35,699 nt of DNA from Lachnospiraceae bacterium (GTDB taxonomy: Bacteria; Bacillota; Clostridia; Lachnospirales; Lachnospiraceae), in contig JAFZVZ010000007.1 in NCBI GenBank assembly GCA_017617545.1, positions 1-35,699 of the forward strand, written 5' to 3'. A model generated the notes under the pieces. It searched no databases and had not been told where the DNA came from. It worked only from the letters and a program-made list of their open reading frames with translations. Made by a program: the position numbers and the translations under genes. Position 1 is the stretch's first letter. Each line of letters begins with the position of its first letter. This document shows positions 1 to 11,000 of the stretch, one piece after another.

Positions 1-3
1 CCG

Positions 4-33
4 TACCGCCAGTTGTGTATGCAGCTGGCGGTA
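4..33 (-). terminator. Hairpin after the IS transposase gene
   Basis: A 12-bp stem (4-15 with 22-33, one G-U pair, 6-nt loop) lies 3 bases past the orfB stop codon. No clear T-run is visible inside the window, so it is either a terminator whose tail lies beyond base 1 or a hairpin in the subterminal region of the element. Confidence 0.5.
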
Positions 34-36
34 TTC

Positions 37-966
37 TTATGCCGCCGAATAGTAGTGGTCGTGATACTCGGCAGGCGTCATCAAATGCAGATTCCGTTGG
101 ATCCGCCCGGTGTTGTAGTAGTGGATATACTCCTCGATAGCAGTAATCAGGTCTTCCTTGGAAGTAAATCGCCTTCCATAGTACTTCTCGCGTTTCAGGA
201 TGCCCCAAAAACCTTCCATGGGACCGTTATCAATGCAGTGGGCAACCCTGGACATGCTCTGTTTCATATGGTGCTTCTTTAACTTCGTGTAGAACTGTCT
301 GCCCGTATACTGGAATCCCCTGTCGCTATGAAACAGTGGATGAGCGTCCGGCTCCAGCGCTACTGCGGTATCAAAAGTGTCCATGACCAACGGATTGTCA
401 TTGCGGTCTCCGATCATGTAGGATACAATCCTGCGGTCATAGAGATCCAGGATGGCACTCAAGTATACCTTGTGAACTTCGATCCCGATGTAATACTTAA
501 ATTCTGTCACATCGGTGAGCCATTTTTCGTTTGGTGCGTCAGCATGAAAATCCCGGTTAAGATAGTTCCTTGCGATGTATGCCGGATCATTGCTGCTTTT
601 GGTACAACTTTTAGGTTTCCATTTGATCGTCGATTGGATATGTTCCTTTCGGCAGATCCTCAGGATCCGTTTATCATTGACATCAACTTTGTGGTGCCTG
701 TCCAACTCATCCCGTATTCTGCGGTATCCCATATCCGGATGCTCTTCATGGATGGATCTTACTTTTTCTGCGATCTCCCAGTTTCGCCGTTCACTGTAAC
801 TGATCGGATTTTTCAGCCAACGGTAGTAGGCTGCGCGGGAAAGGTGCAGATACTCACAAAGTCTCTGTACGGGATAGTGTTTTTCTTCCGACAGCTCTTT
901 GATCGCCTGATATTTGTACAGATGACGAGTCAGAGATAGCGATCTTTCATCTCTAACTCTCTGACT
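37..966 (-). CDS. IS3-family transposase OrfB, DDE integrase domain, expressed by -1 frameshift
   Basis: This is the catalytic half of the transposase, which cuts and joins element ends. The rve integrase core carries the DDE triad: Asp in DVTEF, Asp in HSDRGF, and Glu in MEGFWG, with exactly 35 residues between the second Asp and the Glu (D,D(35)E). An HTH_21-like stretch (YPVQRLCEYLHLSRAAYYRW) lies upstream of the first Met at 732. The frame stays open upstream to the slippery run at 966-972, so the product is better read as a -1 fusion with OrfA (about 220 + 309 = 529 residues) than as the 231-residue protein starting at 732. It is intact, with no stop or deletion in the core. Confidence 0.9.
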   Translation of the reverse strand, partial: SQRVRDERSLSLTRHLYKYQAIKELSEEKHYPVQRLCEYLHLSRAAYYRWLKNPISYSERRNWEIAEKVRSIHEEHPDMGYRRIRDELDRHHKVDVNDKRILRICRKEHIQSTIKWKPKSCTKSSNDPAYIARNYLNRDFHADAPNEKWLTDVTEFKYYIGIEVHKVYLSAILDLYDRRIVSYMIGDRNDNPLVMDTFDTAVALEPDAHPLFHSDRGFQYTGRQFYTKLKKHHMKQSMSRVAHCIDNGPMEGFWGILKREKYYGRRFTSKEDLITAIEEYIHYYNTGRIQRNLHLMTPAEYHDHYYSAA

Positions 967-1625
967 TTTTTTAACAGGTCATTCTCCATCTGAAGTTCTC
1001 GGTTCTTGCGTTCCAGTTCCGCGATTTTATCCCGAAGTTCTTCTTCCGGTGTCCTGGCTGGTTGGGAACCGGCACGCCGGCCTCGACGGTCTTCCAAGCC
1101 TGCTGATCCCATCTTCTCATAGCGCAATACCCAGTTGCGTACCTGCTGATAAGAACAGTTATACTTCAGTGCCATTGCACCATAGTTCTTATCATTGGCA
1201 AGGCAGTCCTGTACGATAGCAAGGCGTTCTTCGGGCGTTGTCTGTCTGGCTTTTCTCATGTAGCTACCTCCTCCGCTTCCGCGTGGTTTGATCTCTCCAT
1301 GAGTATTATACTCTTTTATCCAATTTCGCAACTGCGTTTCTGAACGAAGTTTGTATTTTTCGGTGATTTCTCTAAGAGAACCGTCTCCGCAAAGATACGA
1401 CTTAATGGCGGCATATTTCAGTTCTACTGAATAATTCCTGTTATGCTTCTGATTGAGAAGTCCTATGGGACCGTCATTCTTATAGATGATAATCCATCGA
1501 TTGAATGTGCCCCACGAGCCAGAGCCAGCCAGTCGTGCGGCTTCGGCTTTGCTTATTTCACCTGCTAAGTAACGTTCAACCAGCTTCACTTTGAGTGTGG
1601 GATCAATCTTACTATTTCTTGTCAT
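930..1625 (-). CDS. IS3-family transposase OrfA, helix-turn-helix DNA-binding protein
   Basis: This 231-residue protein has at least two helix-turn-helix segments of the HTH_28/HTH_29 type (LVERYLAGEISKAEAARLAG near residues 14-33, and a second near residue 70 with LCGDGSLREITEKYKL). A third (LANDKNYGAMALKYNCSYQQVRNW) lies near 140-165. A charged leucine-zipper-like helix closes the protein (ELRDKIAELERKNRELQME). In IS3 elements OrfA binds the terminal repeats and the zipper supports multimer formation. Its 3' end overlaps OrfB, and the slippery run falls near codons 218-220. It is longer than the common 100-residue OrfA, as in IS150-group elements. The start at 1625 has a GGGGG ribosome site at 1633-1637, buried in a hairpin stem. 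Confidence 0.9.
   Translation of the reverse strand: MTRNSKIDPTLKVKLVERYLAGEISKAEAARLAGSGSWGTFNRWIIIYKNDGPIGLLNQKHNRNYSVELKYAAIKSYLCGDGSLREITEKYKLRSETQLRNWIKEYNTHGEIKPRGSGGGSYMRKARQTTPEERLAIVQDCLANDKNYGAMALKYNCSYQQVRNWVLRYEKMGSAGLEDRRGRRAGSQPARTPEEELRDKIAELERKNRELQMENDLLKKVRELEMKDRYL
966..972 (-). other. Programmed -1 frameshift slippery heptamer (A AAA AAA)
   Basis: Seven consecutive A residues on the minus strand lie in OrfA phase as A AAA AAA, the classical X XXY YYZ slip pattern. Slipping back one base leads straight into the OrfB frame, which is open from here to 37. IS3-family elements use this mechanism to make OrfAB. No stimulatory structure was worked out. Confidence 0.8.
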
Positions 1626-1630
1626 AGAAA

Positions 1631-1674
1631 TACCCCCAAGTAGGTTTTATATTTCAGTGTCCTACTTGGGGGTA
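1631..1674 (-). repeat. 14-bp inverted repeat at the IS right end, enclosing the orfA ribosome site
   Basis: Arms 1631-1644 and 1661-1674 are perfectly complementary, with a 16-nt loop. On the minus strand the second arm contains GGGGG (1637-1633), which lies 7 nt before the orfA ATG at 1625. A transcript entering from outside the element would fold and hide this site. One starting inside the loop would not. Confidence 0.75.
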
Positions 1675-1723
1675 GCATATCACGATTTCTCGTTCAGCCC
1701 TTGATTGCATTACATATTCCAAA

Positions 1724-1909
1724 TTATGCTTCCTGCGGAATGATCTCTTTCTTGTTGTAAGATCCGCATGCCTTGCATACTCTGTGAGGCATCATAAGCG
1801 CGCCGCACTTGCTGCACTTTACAAGATTCGGAGCAGTCATCTTCCAGTTAGCTCTGCGACTGTCTCTTCTTGCCTTGGAATGTTTATTCTTAGGACAAAT
1901 CGCTCCCAT
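1724..1909 (-). CDS. rpmF: 50S ribosomal protein L32
   Basis: This is a 61-residue zinc-ribbon protein of the large ribosomal subunit. The start MGAICPKNKHSKARRDSRRA is the L32 signature, and the C-terminal half has two CxxC pairs (CSKC and CKAC) that form the zinc site. A GTG three codons upstream is in frame, but the ATG at 1909 has AAGGAGG at the correct distance and gives the conserved N-terminus. In related Clostridia rpmF usually follows a DUF177 gene and precedes plsX. Here the upstream neighbour is the giant surface protein gene and the downstream one is the insertion sequence. A separate consensus promoter feeds it. Confidence 0.97.
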   Translation of the reverse strand: MGAICPKNKHSKARRDSRRANWKMTAPNLVKCSKCGALMMPHRVCKACGSYNKKEIIPQEA

Positions 1910-1971
1910 TGTCTCCACCTCCTTGACGACTATTTGGCCGAACCGTCTGTGCCCGGCACACGCATATCAGC

Positions 1972-2000
1972 ATTATATCGAACCGATACGCGTTTGTCAA
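1972..2000 (-). promoter_or_regulatory. Consensus sigma-A promoter of rpmF
   Basis: TTGACA (1995-2000) and TATAAT (1972-1977) are separated by exactly 17 bp on the minus strand. It lies between the stop of the giant gene and rpmF, so L32 expression does not depend on read-through of 15 kb. Confidence 0.85.
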
Positions 2001-2019
2001 CGACAATTTTTCGAAATTC

Positions 2020-5000
2020 TCAACTTTCCCGCTTTTTCAGAAGCCAGCCTTTCCTGCGGATCACCACAACACTGACAAATGCCAGTACAGAGATCAGCAG
2101 TGCCAGAAGCCAGAGTCCGCTGTGTGCGGTATCAGCTGTCTTCGGGGTCGGAGGCACATCCTCTTCCGGAGGTGTATCCTTGCCCGGATCCGGGTTCTTA
2201 GCCCACTGTGCGACGAAGACATGATCTTCGACTACAGTGTATTTGTCGCCCGGCTGATATTCCGAACCCTTCCAGTACAAGAATGTGTATCCCTCTCTGG
2301 TCGGTGCCTCGTGGATTGAGATCACGCTGCCTTCCAGATGCTTCTCGGTGATGTCCTCGGTACTTCCGGCGTAGGTTCCACCGTTAAGCACATAGATGAT
2401 CGAGAAGGTCTGAAGCGGCTTGTGCGAGTTGGTGATGGTGTAGCCCGTCTTGGCATTTCCGGTAATCGCGAAGCTGTATGTGCCCTTTCCGTTCTTACCG
2501 GTGATCACTGACGTCGTCTGCTCCTCCACCGTGTAAACGATGTCCTTGCCGTTCTTTCTTGCATCCAGATTGACAAAGCTTGCAGTCCACTTGTTTGCCT
2601 CGGACAGAACAATGGTCTTGCCCGTGTAATCGCCGTTCGCGAACAGTCTCACGGTTACCTTGTCCGGACGGATGCCGTCCTTGTTATTGCCATCATCCCA
2701 CACCTTGGTGACCGTAACCTGCGTCTTGCCCGGCGTGTAGCGGTTGGTGACATTGAAGCCGCTGATGACGGATGTGTAATCCTTCACCGTATCCTCGGTC
2801 ACCGTGTAGACGATCTTGGATCCGCCGTTAAACTTCGGAAGATCGGTAAATGTCCACTTCCAGCCGTCCGCCGCGGTTACTGTCGCGGAAGCGACCTCGG
2901 TTCCGTCGGCATGCAGCCGGATGATGATGCTCTTCGGACGGATGCCGTCCTGATCATCATTGTCATCCCAGGTCTTCTGTCCGCTCACCGTAATCGTCTG
3001 CGGTGTATGGGTATTGGTGATCGTGAAGCCGGTGGTTGCATCGCCCGTCACTGCAAAGCTGTACGTTGCCGCGCCGTCTGTTCCGGTGATGACCGTATCC
3101 GTTGCCTCTTCCACGGTATAGACAATGTCCTTGCCGTCCTTCTTCGCGTCAAGATCAGCGAAGCTGTCCTTCCACTTGTTGGTCTCCGACAAAACGAGCG
3201 TCTTACCGGTATCGGTGCCGTCCGCGATAAGCTTCACGGTGATCTTCTCCGGACGGATGCCGTCCTGATCGTCAGCGTCGTTCCAAACCTTGCTGACCGT
3301 AACCTGCGTCTTGCCCGGCGTATGCGTATTGGTAACGTTGTAACCGGTCACAACCGACGTGTAATCTGCTACCGCGTCCTCGGTGATCGTGTAAGCGATC
3401 TCCTTGCCCGCGCTGTTCTTCGGCAGATCCTCGAAGCTCCACTTCCAGCCGTCCGCCTCGGTTACCGTTGCGTAAGCAACTTCGGTTCCGTCGGCATGCA
3501 GCCTTACAGTGATGCTCGAAGGACGCTTGCCGTCCTGATCGTTGTTGTCCTCCCATGTCTTCTCACCCGTGATGGTGATGGTCATCGGAGTATGCGTATT
3601 GGTGATGGTGAAGCCCTTCACTGCGTCGCCCGTAAGCTCAATGCTGTAGGTCTCCTCACCGTCAGTGCCGGTGATCACCGCGTCCTTCGCTTCCTCCACC
3701 GTGTAAACGATGTCTTTACCTGCCTTCTTCGCATCCAGATCGGTAAAGCTTCCGGTCCACTTCTCAGCTGCGGACAACGAAATCGTCTTGCCGGTGTCCG
3801 TGCCGTCCGCGAACAGTTTCACGGTGATAGTTGCAGGACGAATGCCGTCCTGATCATCCGCGTCATCCCAGGCCTTTGTCACAGTAACCTGAGTCTTGCC
3901 CGGTGTGTAAGAGTTCGTTACGTCAAAGCCCTCAACTGTCGAGGTGTAATTTTCCACGGTATCCTCGGTGATCGTGTAACTGATCTCCGTGCCGCTCCTG
4001 AACTTCGGCAGACCGGTGAAGGTCCACTTCCATTCGTCGCCGGTCACCGTGACGGCATCGCATTCCACGCCGTCCGCGTGCAGCCGTATGGTAATGCTTG
4101 CCGGACGAATGCCGTCCTGATCATCCGCGTCATCCCAGGTCTTCGAGCCCGTGATATCGATCGTCTGCGGCGTATGCGTATTGACGATGGAATATCCGCT
4201 CTCCGCATCTCCGGAAACACGCTGATCGTACGTCTCCGCGCCGTCCTCGCCGGTGATCACATCATCGGTCACCTCGATGACGGTGTACTCAACGGTCTTT
4301 TCTTCCTTCTTAGCCGCCAGATCGGAGAATGTTCCCGTCCACTTGCCATCCTCGGACAGGACAAGTTTCTGATCCGTCTCCATGCCGTCCGCCAGAAGCT
4401 TCACGGTTACGGAATCCGGACGGATACCGTCCTGATCGTCCTCATCCTTCCAAACCTTGGTCACCGTAATCTGCGTCTTGCCCGGCGTGTAGGTATTGGT
4501 CACGTCAAAGCCTGTGATCTCGGACGTGTAATTCTTAACAACATCCTCGGTGATCGTGTAGCTGATCTCATTGCCGTCGCGATACTTCGGAAGGTTGTCG
4601 AATTCCCACGACCACTGCTCAGCTTCCGTTACAGTCACGGAATCCGTTTCCACACCGTCTGCCAGCAGCCGGATCGTGATACTCTCGGGACGTTTGCCGT
4701 CCTGATCGTCGTTATCATCCCATGTCTTCGTTCCGATCACACTGATGATCTGAGGAGTATGGGTATTCGTGATCGTAAAACCGGTTTCGGCATCGCCGTC
4801 AACATCCATACGATACGAATTCTCGACGTCATCGTGCTGAATAACGCCCTCCGCGATCTCCTCCACCGTGTATACTGCACCCGCGTCCAGATCGGCGAAG
4901 GTTCCGGTCCATTTCTCAGCCTCAGACAGGATGAGCGTCTTTCCGGTGTCTTCACCGTCCGTCAGGAGCTTCACGGTAACGGAATCCGGACGAATGCCGT

Positions 5001-8000
5001 CCTGATCATCCTCGTCATTCCACACCTTGGTAACCACAACCTGTGTCTTACCCGGCGCGTAGGTGTTGATCACGTCATATCCTTCGATCTCCGTAGTGTA
5101 ATCCTCTACGGTATCCTCGGTGATGGTGTAGACGATTTTCTTTCCGTCTTCGTACATCGGCAGATCGTCAAATGTCCACTTCCACTCTTCTGCCGCGGAT
5201 ACAACCACATAAGCTGTCTCCGCGCCGTCCGCATGCAGACGGATGGTAATGCTTTCCGGACGATTGCTCTCAAATCCTTCGTCATTCCATGTCTTCTTGC
5301 CGCTTACCGTGGTCTTCTGCAGCTCATGGCTGTTTGTTACCACAAAGCCGTCTTCAACGTTTCCGGTAATCTCGGTGGTGTAACCTTCAACCTCGTCCTC
5401 ACTGATCGTGAACGCGGCCTCAGCACCGTCGATCATCTTCGGAATTCTCTCGAATTCAGCCTTCCAGCCTTCAACATCCGAGATCACAGCCGAAGCCAGC
5501 TCCGTATCTCCGTTCAGCAGATGTACGGTAACGCTTTCCGGACGGACACCGTCAGTATCATCGCTGTCATCCCAAACCTTTTCGACAAGGATCGTGACGG
5601 TTTCCGGCGTATGCTTGTTGGTGACGGTAAAGCCCTTGGCAGCATCTCCGGTGATCGTAACCTCATAGGTTCCGGTTCCATCGGTTCCGGTGACCACATC
5701 ATCCTTTGCTTCCTCTACGGTATATACCGCATCCTGCCCGCTCAGTCTCACCGGAAGGCTTTCAAAGGTTGCCGTCCAGTTGTTGTCCTCCGACAGCACC
5801 AGGGATTTTCCGCTTACGATGTTGTCGTTAGCGAGAAGATTGATCGTCACAGTCTCCGGGCGGATACCGTCCTGATCATCCTCATCGTCCCAAACCTTCG
5901 TAACCTTGACGCTTGTCGTCTCCGGGTCATAGTGATTGATAATGGTAAGTCCGTCAATCTCGGCGGAATAGTCTTCCACATCAGTCTCGGTGATGGAGTA
6001 AACGATCTCTTTGCCGCCTGCATACTTGTCAAGCTCTGTAAACGTGTACTCCCACTCATCGCGCTCACCGAAGGTTGCTTTTCTGTTGTCGATTTCCGTA
6101 CCGTCTGCCCACAGCTGGAATGTAACGCTGTCCGGACGGTTGCCGTCGGCGTTATCCTGATCATCCCATACCTTGGTAACGGTCACATCGATCTTCTCCG
6201 GCGTGTGCGTATTAGTAAGGACAAATACGCCATCCTCCGATTTCGTTACCTCACATGCATAGGTTCCCGGGCCGTCCTCTCCGGTGATCACATCGTCCTT
6301 TACCTCAACTACGGTATAAGTGACCTCTTCACCGTCGATGAACTTCGGAACCGTAAATGTTCCTGTCCAGCCTTCCGCCTTAAGCTCCGTTGTCTGCGTT
6401 GTCTGCTTTCCGTTCTCCACGAGTCTGACGGTTACGCTGTCCGGACGGATGCCGTCCTGATCGTCTGCGTCGTCCCAAACCTTGGATACAGGTATTTCGA
6501 TCGTAACAGGCGTATGCGTATTGGTGACCGTGAAGCCCTCGACAGCATCGCCGGTAACAGTTGCGGTGTATCCTTCCGGAACGCCGTCCTCTTCTACAGT
6601 GTACAGCGATACATCCCTGGTTCCGATCTCGCATTCAAAGGCGTCTGTCCAATTGTTGGTCTCGCTCAGTTCGATCTCGGCTTTGGTATCTCCGTCGTAG
6701 GACAGGATCACTCTGACAACTGAATTTTCCGGACGCATGCCGTCTCTGTTATCATCGTCATCCCAGACCTTGACTACCGTGATCTGGATATAGCCTTCGT
6801 TGAACGTATTTGTAACGGTAAATCCTTCTGCGACACTTCCGGTGATCTCCGTCTGATAGTTCGGGACAGAATCCTCGGTGACGGTGTAAGCGATCTCCTT
6901 ACCGTTTGCGTACTTCGGCAGGTTCTCAAACTTGCCCTTCCACTGATCAGTTTCCGAAAGAGTAAGCGTAACCTCTCCGGTTTCCGATTCAACTACAGTT
7001 CCGTCAGCACGCAGGCGGATCGTTACCGTATCCGGGCGCTTGGCTGCCGAGTCTTCATCGTCGCTCCAAACCTTCTCGACAGAAACATCGACCGTTTCCG
7101 GTGTGTGAGTATTGGTGATGTCGAACCCTTCCTCTATGCTTCCGGCAATCTCGAACTCATAGGTTCCCGGGCCATTTACACCGGTGATCACGTCTCCGGT
7201 AGCTTCCTTGACCTTATACTTGATCGGCTCACCGTCTTTGTTCTTCGGAAGACCCGTAAACTCGCACGTCCATTCGTCGATCGCGGAGATTTCCTTAGAG
7301 TCAACCTCATCCTCTCCGTCAAAAATGCTGATAACTACGGTTTCCGGACGGATGCCGTCCTGATCATCCCCGTCATCCCAGTGTTTGGTGACTCGGATGT
7401 CAACCGTCTCCGGCTCATACGTGTTGGTGACTGTAAAGCCATCCTCAACACTGCCGTCAACCTCGGAATCGTACCCATTCGGGACATCCTCGGTGACTTC
7501 GTATACAAGAGCTGTTCCGCCGGCACACTTCGGCAGATCCTCGAATTTTGCGGTCCACTGTCCGTCTTCGTTCAATTCCGCCGTGGCGATTTCCTCTTTG
7601 TTCTGCAGAAGTCTGATCGTTACCGACTCAGGGCGAATGCCGTCGCGGTCATCATCATCTTCCCAGACCTTCGTGACATTGATAGTAATCTTCTCCGGCG
7701 TATGCGTATTTGTTACAACAAAATCCGCTTCACCGTTCTCGTAAGCCGCAGCTTCCCATGCATAGGTTCCTGCACCGTCCGTTCCGGTGATCACATCATT
7801 CGTCACTTCCTTGACCGTATAAACGATCTCCTTGCGGCTGCGGCGGACCTGCAGTTCCTCGAACACTGCCGTCCAATCATTTTCCTCCGACAGCTTCACG
7901 GTCTTGCCCGTGGACTCACCGTCAGCATAGAGTTCTACCTCAATCTCATCCGGGCGAATGCCGTCCTGGTCATCCGCGTCCTTCCAGACCTTGGTCACGG

Positions 8001-11000
8001 TCTTCTCGGTTGTCTCCGGCTCATAGGTATTGGTGACATCAAACCTGTCGATATCCGCGGTGTAATCGTCAATCTCATCCTCCGCGATGGTATACTCAAT
8101 CTCAATGCCGTCGTCAGAGTACTTCGGCTGGTCGCGGAAAATCCACTTCCACTCACCGGCTTCCGACACATCGCGGGAATCGATCTCCTCACCGTCCGCA
8201 AAGAGACGGATCGTGATCTGTTCCGGCCGGTTGCCTTCCTCATTATCGTTATCTTTCCACGTCTTTTCGCCTTCGATATCGATGAGCTCCGGCGTATGAG
8301 TGTTGGTGATGACAAATCCCTCTTCAATATCTCCGGTGATTTCAACCGCGTAGGTTCCCGGGCCGTCCTCACCGGTCACGATATCGGTAAACTCTTCCAC
8401 AACCGTGTAAGCAGCTTCCTTGCCGTTTCTTCTTACCGGAAGATTTTCGAAGCTTACCGTCCAATCATCCTCTCCGGAAGTAATATCCTTTCTTTCGATC
8501 TCATCGTCGCCGTCCATCAGTATTACGGTTACCTGATCCGGGCGGATATTGTCATGGTTATCTTCGTCGTCCCACTCCTTCGTCACGGTAACGTTGATAC
8601 GCTCCGGAGTATAGTGGTTTTCAATATCCAACGGCCCAGGATAGTCCGCATCATAATCCTCCACCTCATCCTCGTTGACGGTGTATTCGATTTCCTTGCC
8701 GTTTTCATAGATCGGTAAAGGTTTTTCGAACGTATAAAACCATTCGTTCGCTTTGCTGTCGCCGGTGACGGTTGCGGTAAGGATCTCTTCATCGTTTGCG
8801 TACAGGCGGATCGTTATGGATTCAGGACGGTTGCCGTCGGCGTTTTCTTTATCATCCCATACCTTGGTAACGGTCACATCGATCTTCTCCGGCTCATACT
8901 TGTTGGTGATGGTAAAGCCTTCCTCTGCAGTTCCCTCAATCGTGGGATCCTTGTATTCTTCCACTTCAACTTCGGCAACACCATAATCGATATCGTCATC
9001 GCCATCCTTGAGCGGCAGATCCTTAAAGCTTCCTGTCCACTGCGTGGCCTCGGTCAGCTCTATGGTCGTATCCGTCTCCTCATCGTTTACTACAAGTTTC
9101 ACGGTGACTGAATCCGGACGCTTTCTGTCACGGTTTTCGTCGTCATCCCAGACCTTGGTTACCGTAATCTGAGTTTTGCCTTCACTATACGTGTTCGTAA
9201 CAGTGAAGCCTTCCTCGACATTTCCGGTAATCTCCGACTGATAGTTCGGGACTGCATCCTCCGTTACGGTATAGACAATCTCCTTACCGTTATCATACTT
9301 CGGTACATCCTCGAAGATCCATGTCCACGAACCGTTATCTTCCGTGACCTCAATCTGATCGACATCCTTGCCGTTCGCGCGAAGACGGATGGTGATGCTG
9401 TCCGGACGTGCCTGAGCATCATCTTCGTCATCAGCCCAGATCTTCTCGCCTTCAATGTCGATCAGCTCAGGCTCATGGGTATTGGTGATCTCGAATCCAT
9501 TTTCCGCATCACCGGTGATCTCCTGTTCATCATAACCTTCCACTGAAAATTCTTTGATCGTATACTTGATCTCGTTGCCCTCTTTGTACTTGGGAATATC
9601 CTCAAAGTCTCCGGTCCAGTCCTCGGACTTCTTCAACTCGAGGGTTTCAACCTCTTCGCCGTCCGCGAGAAGGGTGATCTCCACGCTGTCCGGACGAATG
9701 CCGTCACGATCCTCATCATCTTTCCAATGCTTGGTCACGGTAATCGAGATCGTCTCGATTTCATGGGTGTTTGTGATGGTAAACCCGCTCTCGGCATCTC
9801 CGCTGATCTCGGATTCATACCCGTCCATTTCCACTTCTTCAAGCGTATACTCGATCTCTTCGCCGTCTTTGTACTTATCGACTTCCTCAAAGATGCCTTT
9901 CCAGTCTTCATCCTCGTTCAACTCAAGGGTTCCAACCTCTTTGCCGTCCGCAAGAAGTCTGACGGTCACACTGTCGGGACGGATACCGTCCTGATCATCT
10001 TCGTCTACCCATTTCTTCTCCACTTCAATGTCGATCGTCTCGACCTCATGGGTGTTTTTGATGGTAAATCCGTTCTCCGGGTCTCCTTCGGTCTCACACT
10101 CATAGTCATCGACTTCGACTTCCTGTACGGTGTATTCGATCTCCTTACCGTCTTCCTTGACGAGCAGATCCTCAAAGGTCGTGCTCCATTTGTTGCTCTC
10201 GGACAGTGTCGCCGTCTTGTCGATGCTCTTGCCGTTCGCAAGAAGCTCGATGGTGACGGTCTCGGGACGCTTGCCGTCCTGATCGTCATTGTCATCCCAC
10301 TCCTTGGTCACGGTGATGTTGATCTTCTCGATCTCATGGGTGTTGGTGACGTTGTAGCCGTCGTACTCAGTCTCGTAGCCTTCCACCTCATCTTCCTTGA
10401 TGGTGTACTCGATCTCCTTCGGCTCACCGCCCTCGTTTCCGTTTTCGTTCCCGTTCGTATTCGCGTTCGGATCGGCTTCCTTATACTTTGGAAGATTCGG
10501 GAAATACCACTTCCAGCCGCCTTCCTCGGAAGCCTCCACGCTCTTGATTTCCTCGCCGTCCGCGAACAGGCGGATGGTAATCTTCTCCGGGCGCAGACCG
10601 TCGTGGTTCTTTTCGTCCTTCCAGGTCTTCTGGCCGAATACGGTCACCTCGTCCGGCTTATCCACGTGCCATGTGTTGGTGATATTGTACCCATCGACTT
10701 CAGTCAGGTAGTTATCCTTGTACTCATACCCTTCAGGATATTCCTCCGAGATAAAGTACTCCTTATCATCGTTTTTATTCTCGTCGTCTTCTTCGCCGTC
10801 TTCGTCTTCCTTCTTGCCGAGTTCCTCCTTCGTTACATGCCATACCCAGACATTCTCGTTACCTTCGGAATTTTCCGCAGTAAGCTGCTTCTGGGCGATC
10901 ACGTTATCATCGGCATCCTTGATGTAAACGGTGATCGACTCCGGACGTTTTTCCTTCTCTTCGTTTTTACTGTCCTCATCATCGCCGGCAGCCCATGTCT

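Larger units (their letters stand above)
1..1682 (-). mobile_element. IS3-family (IS150-group-like) insertion sequence, left end outside the window
   Basis: Two overlapping minus-strand frames, a helix-turn-helix OrfA and a DDE integrase OrfB joined by an A7 slippery run, are the hallmark of IS3-family elements. The right end is near 1674-1690: a 14-bp inverted repeat (1631-1644 with 1661-1674) lies just upstream of orfA, and the minus-strand text starting at 1682 begins with TG, as IS3 ends usually do. No matching end is visible in 1-36, so the left terminus lies before base 1 and the target duplication cannot be read. The reading frames are intact, so the element may be active. It lies directly downstream of rpmF. 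The exact right boundary is an inference. Confidence 0.85.

Noticed and set aside
2911-6723. 1270-codon open frame on the plus strand, antisense to the giant gene; similar long frames at 7105-8718 and 9727-12222
   Set aside because: They mirror the Cna_B repeats and arise from their codon pattern. They have no ribosome site at the start and no recognisable domain, while the minus-strand frame has a signal peptide, domains and an anchor.
2430-10650. Regularly spaced similar segments that might suggest a CRISPR array
   Set aside because: The periods are 270-315 bp, the whole unit is similar, and it is in frame within one coding region.
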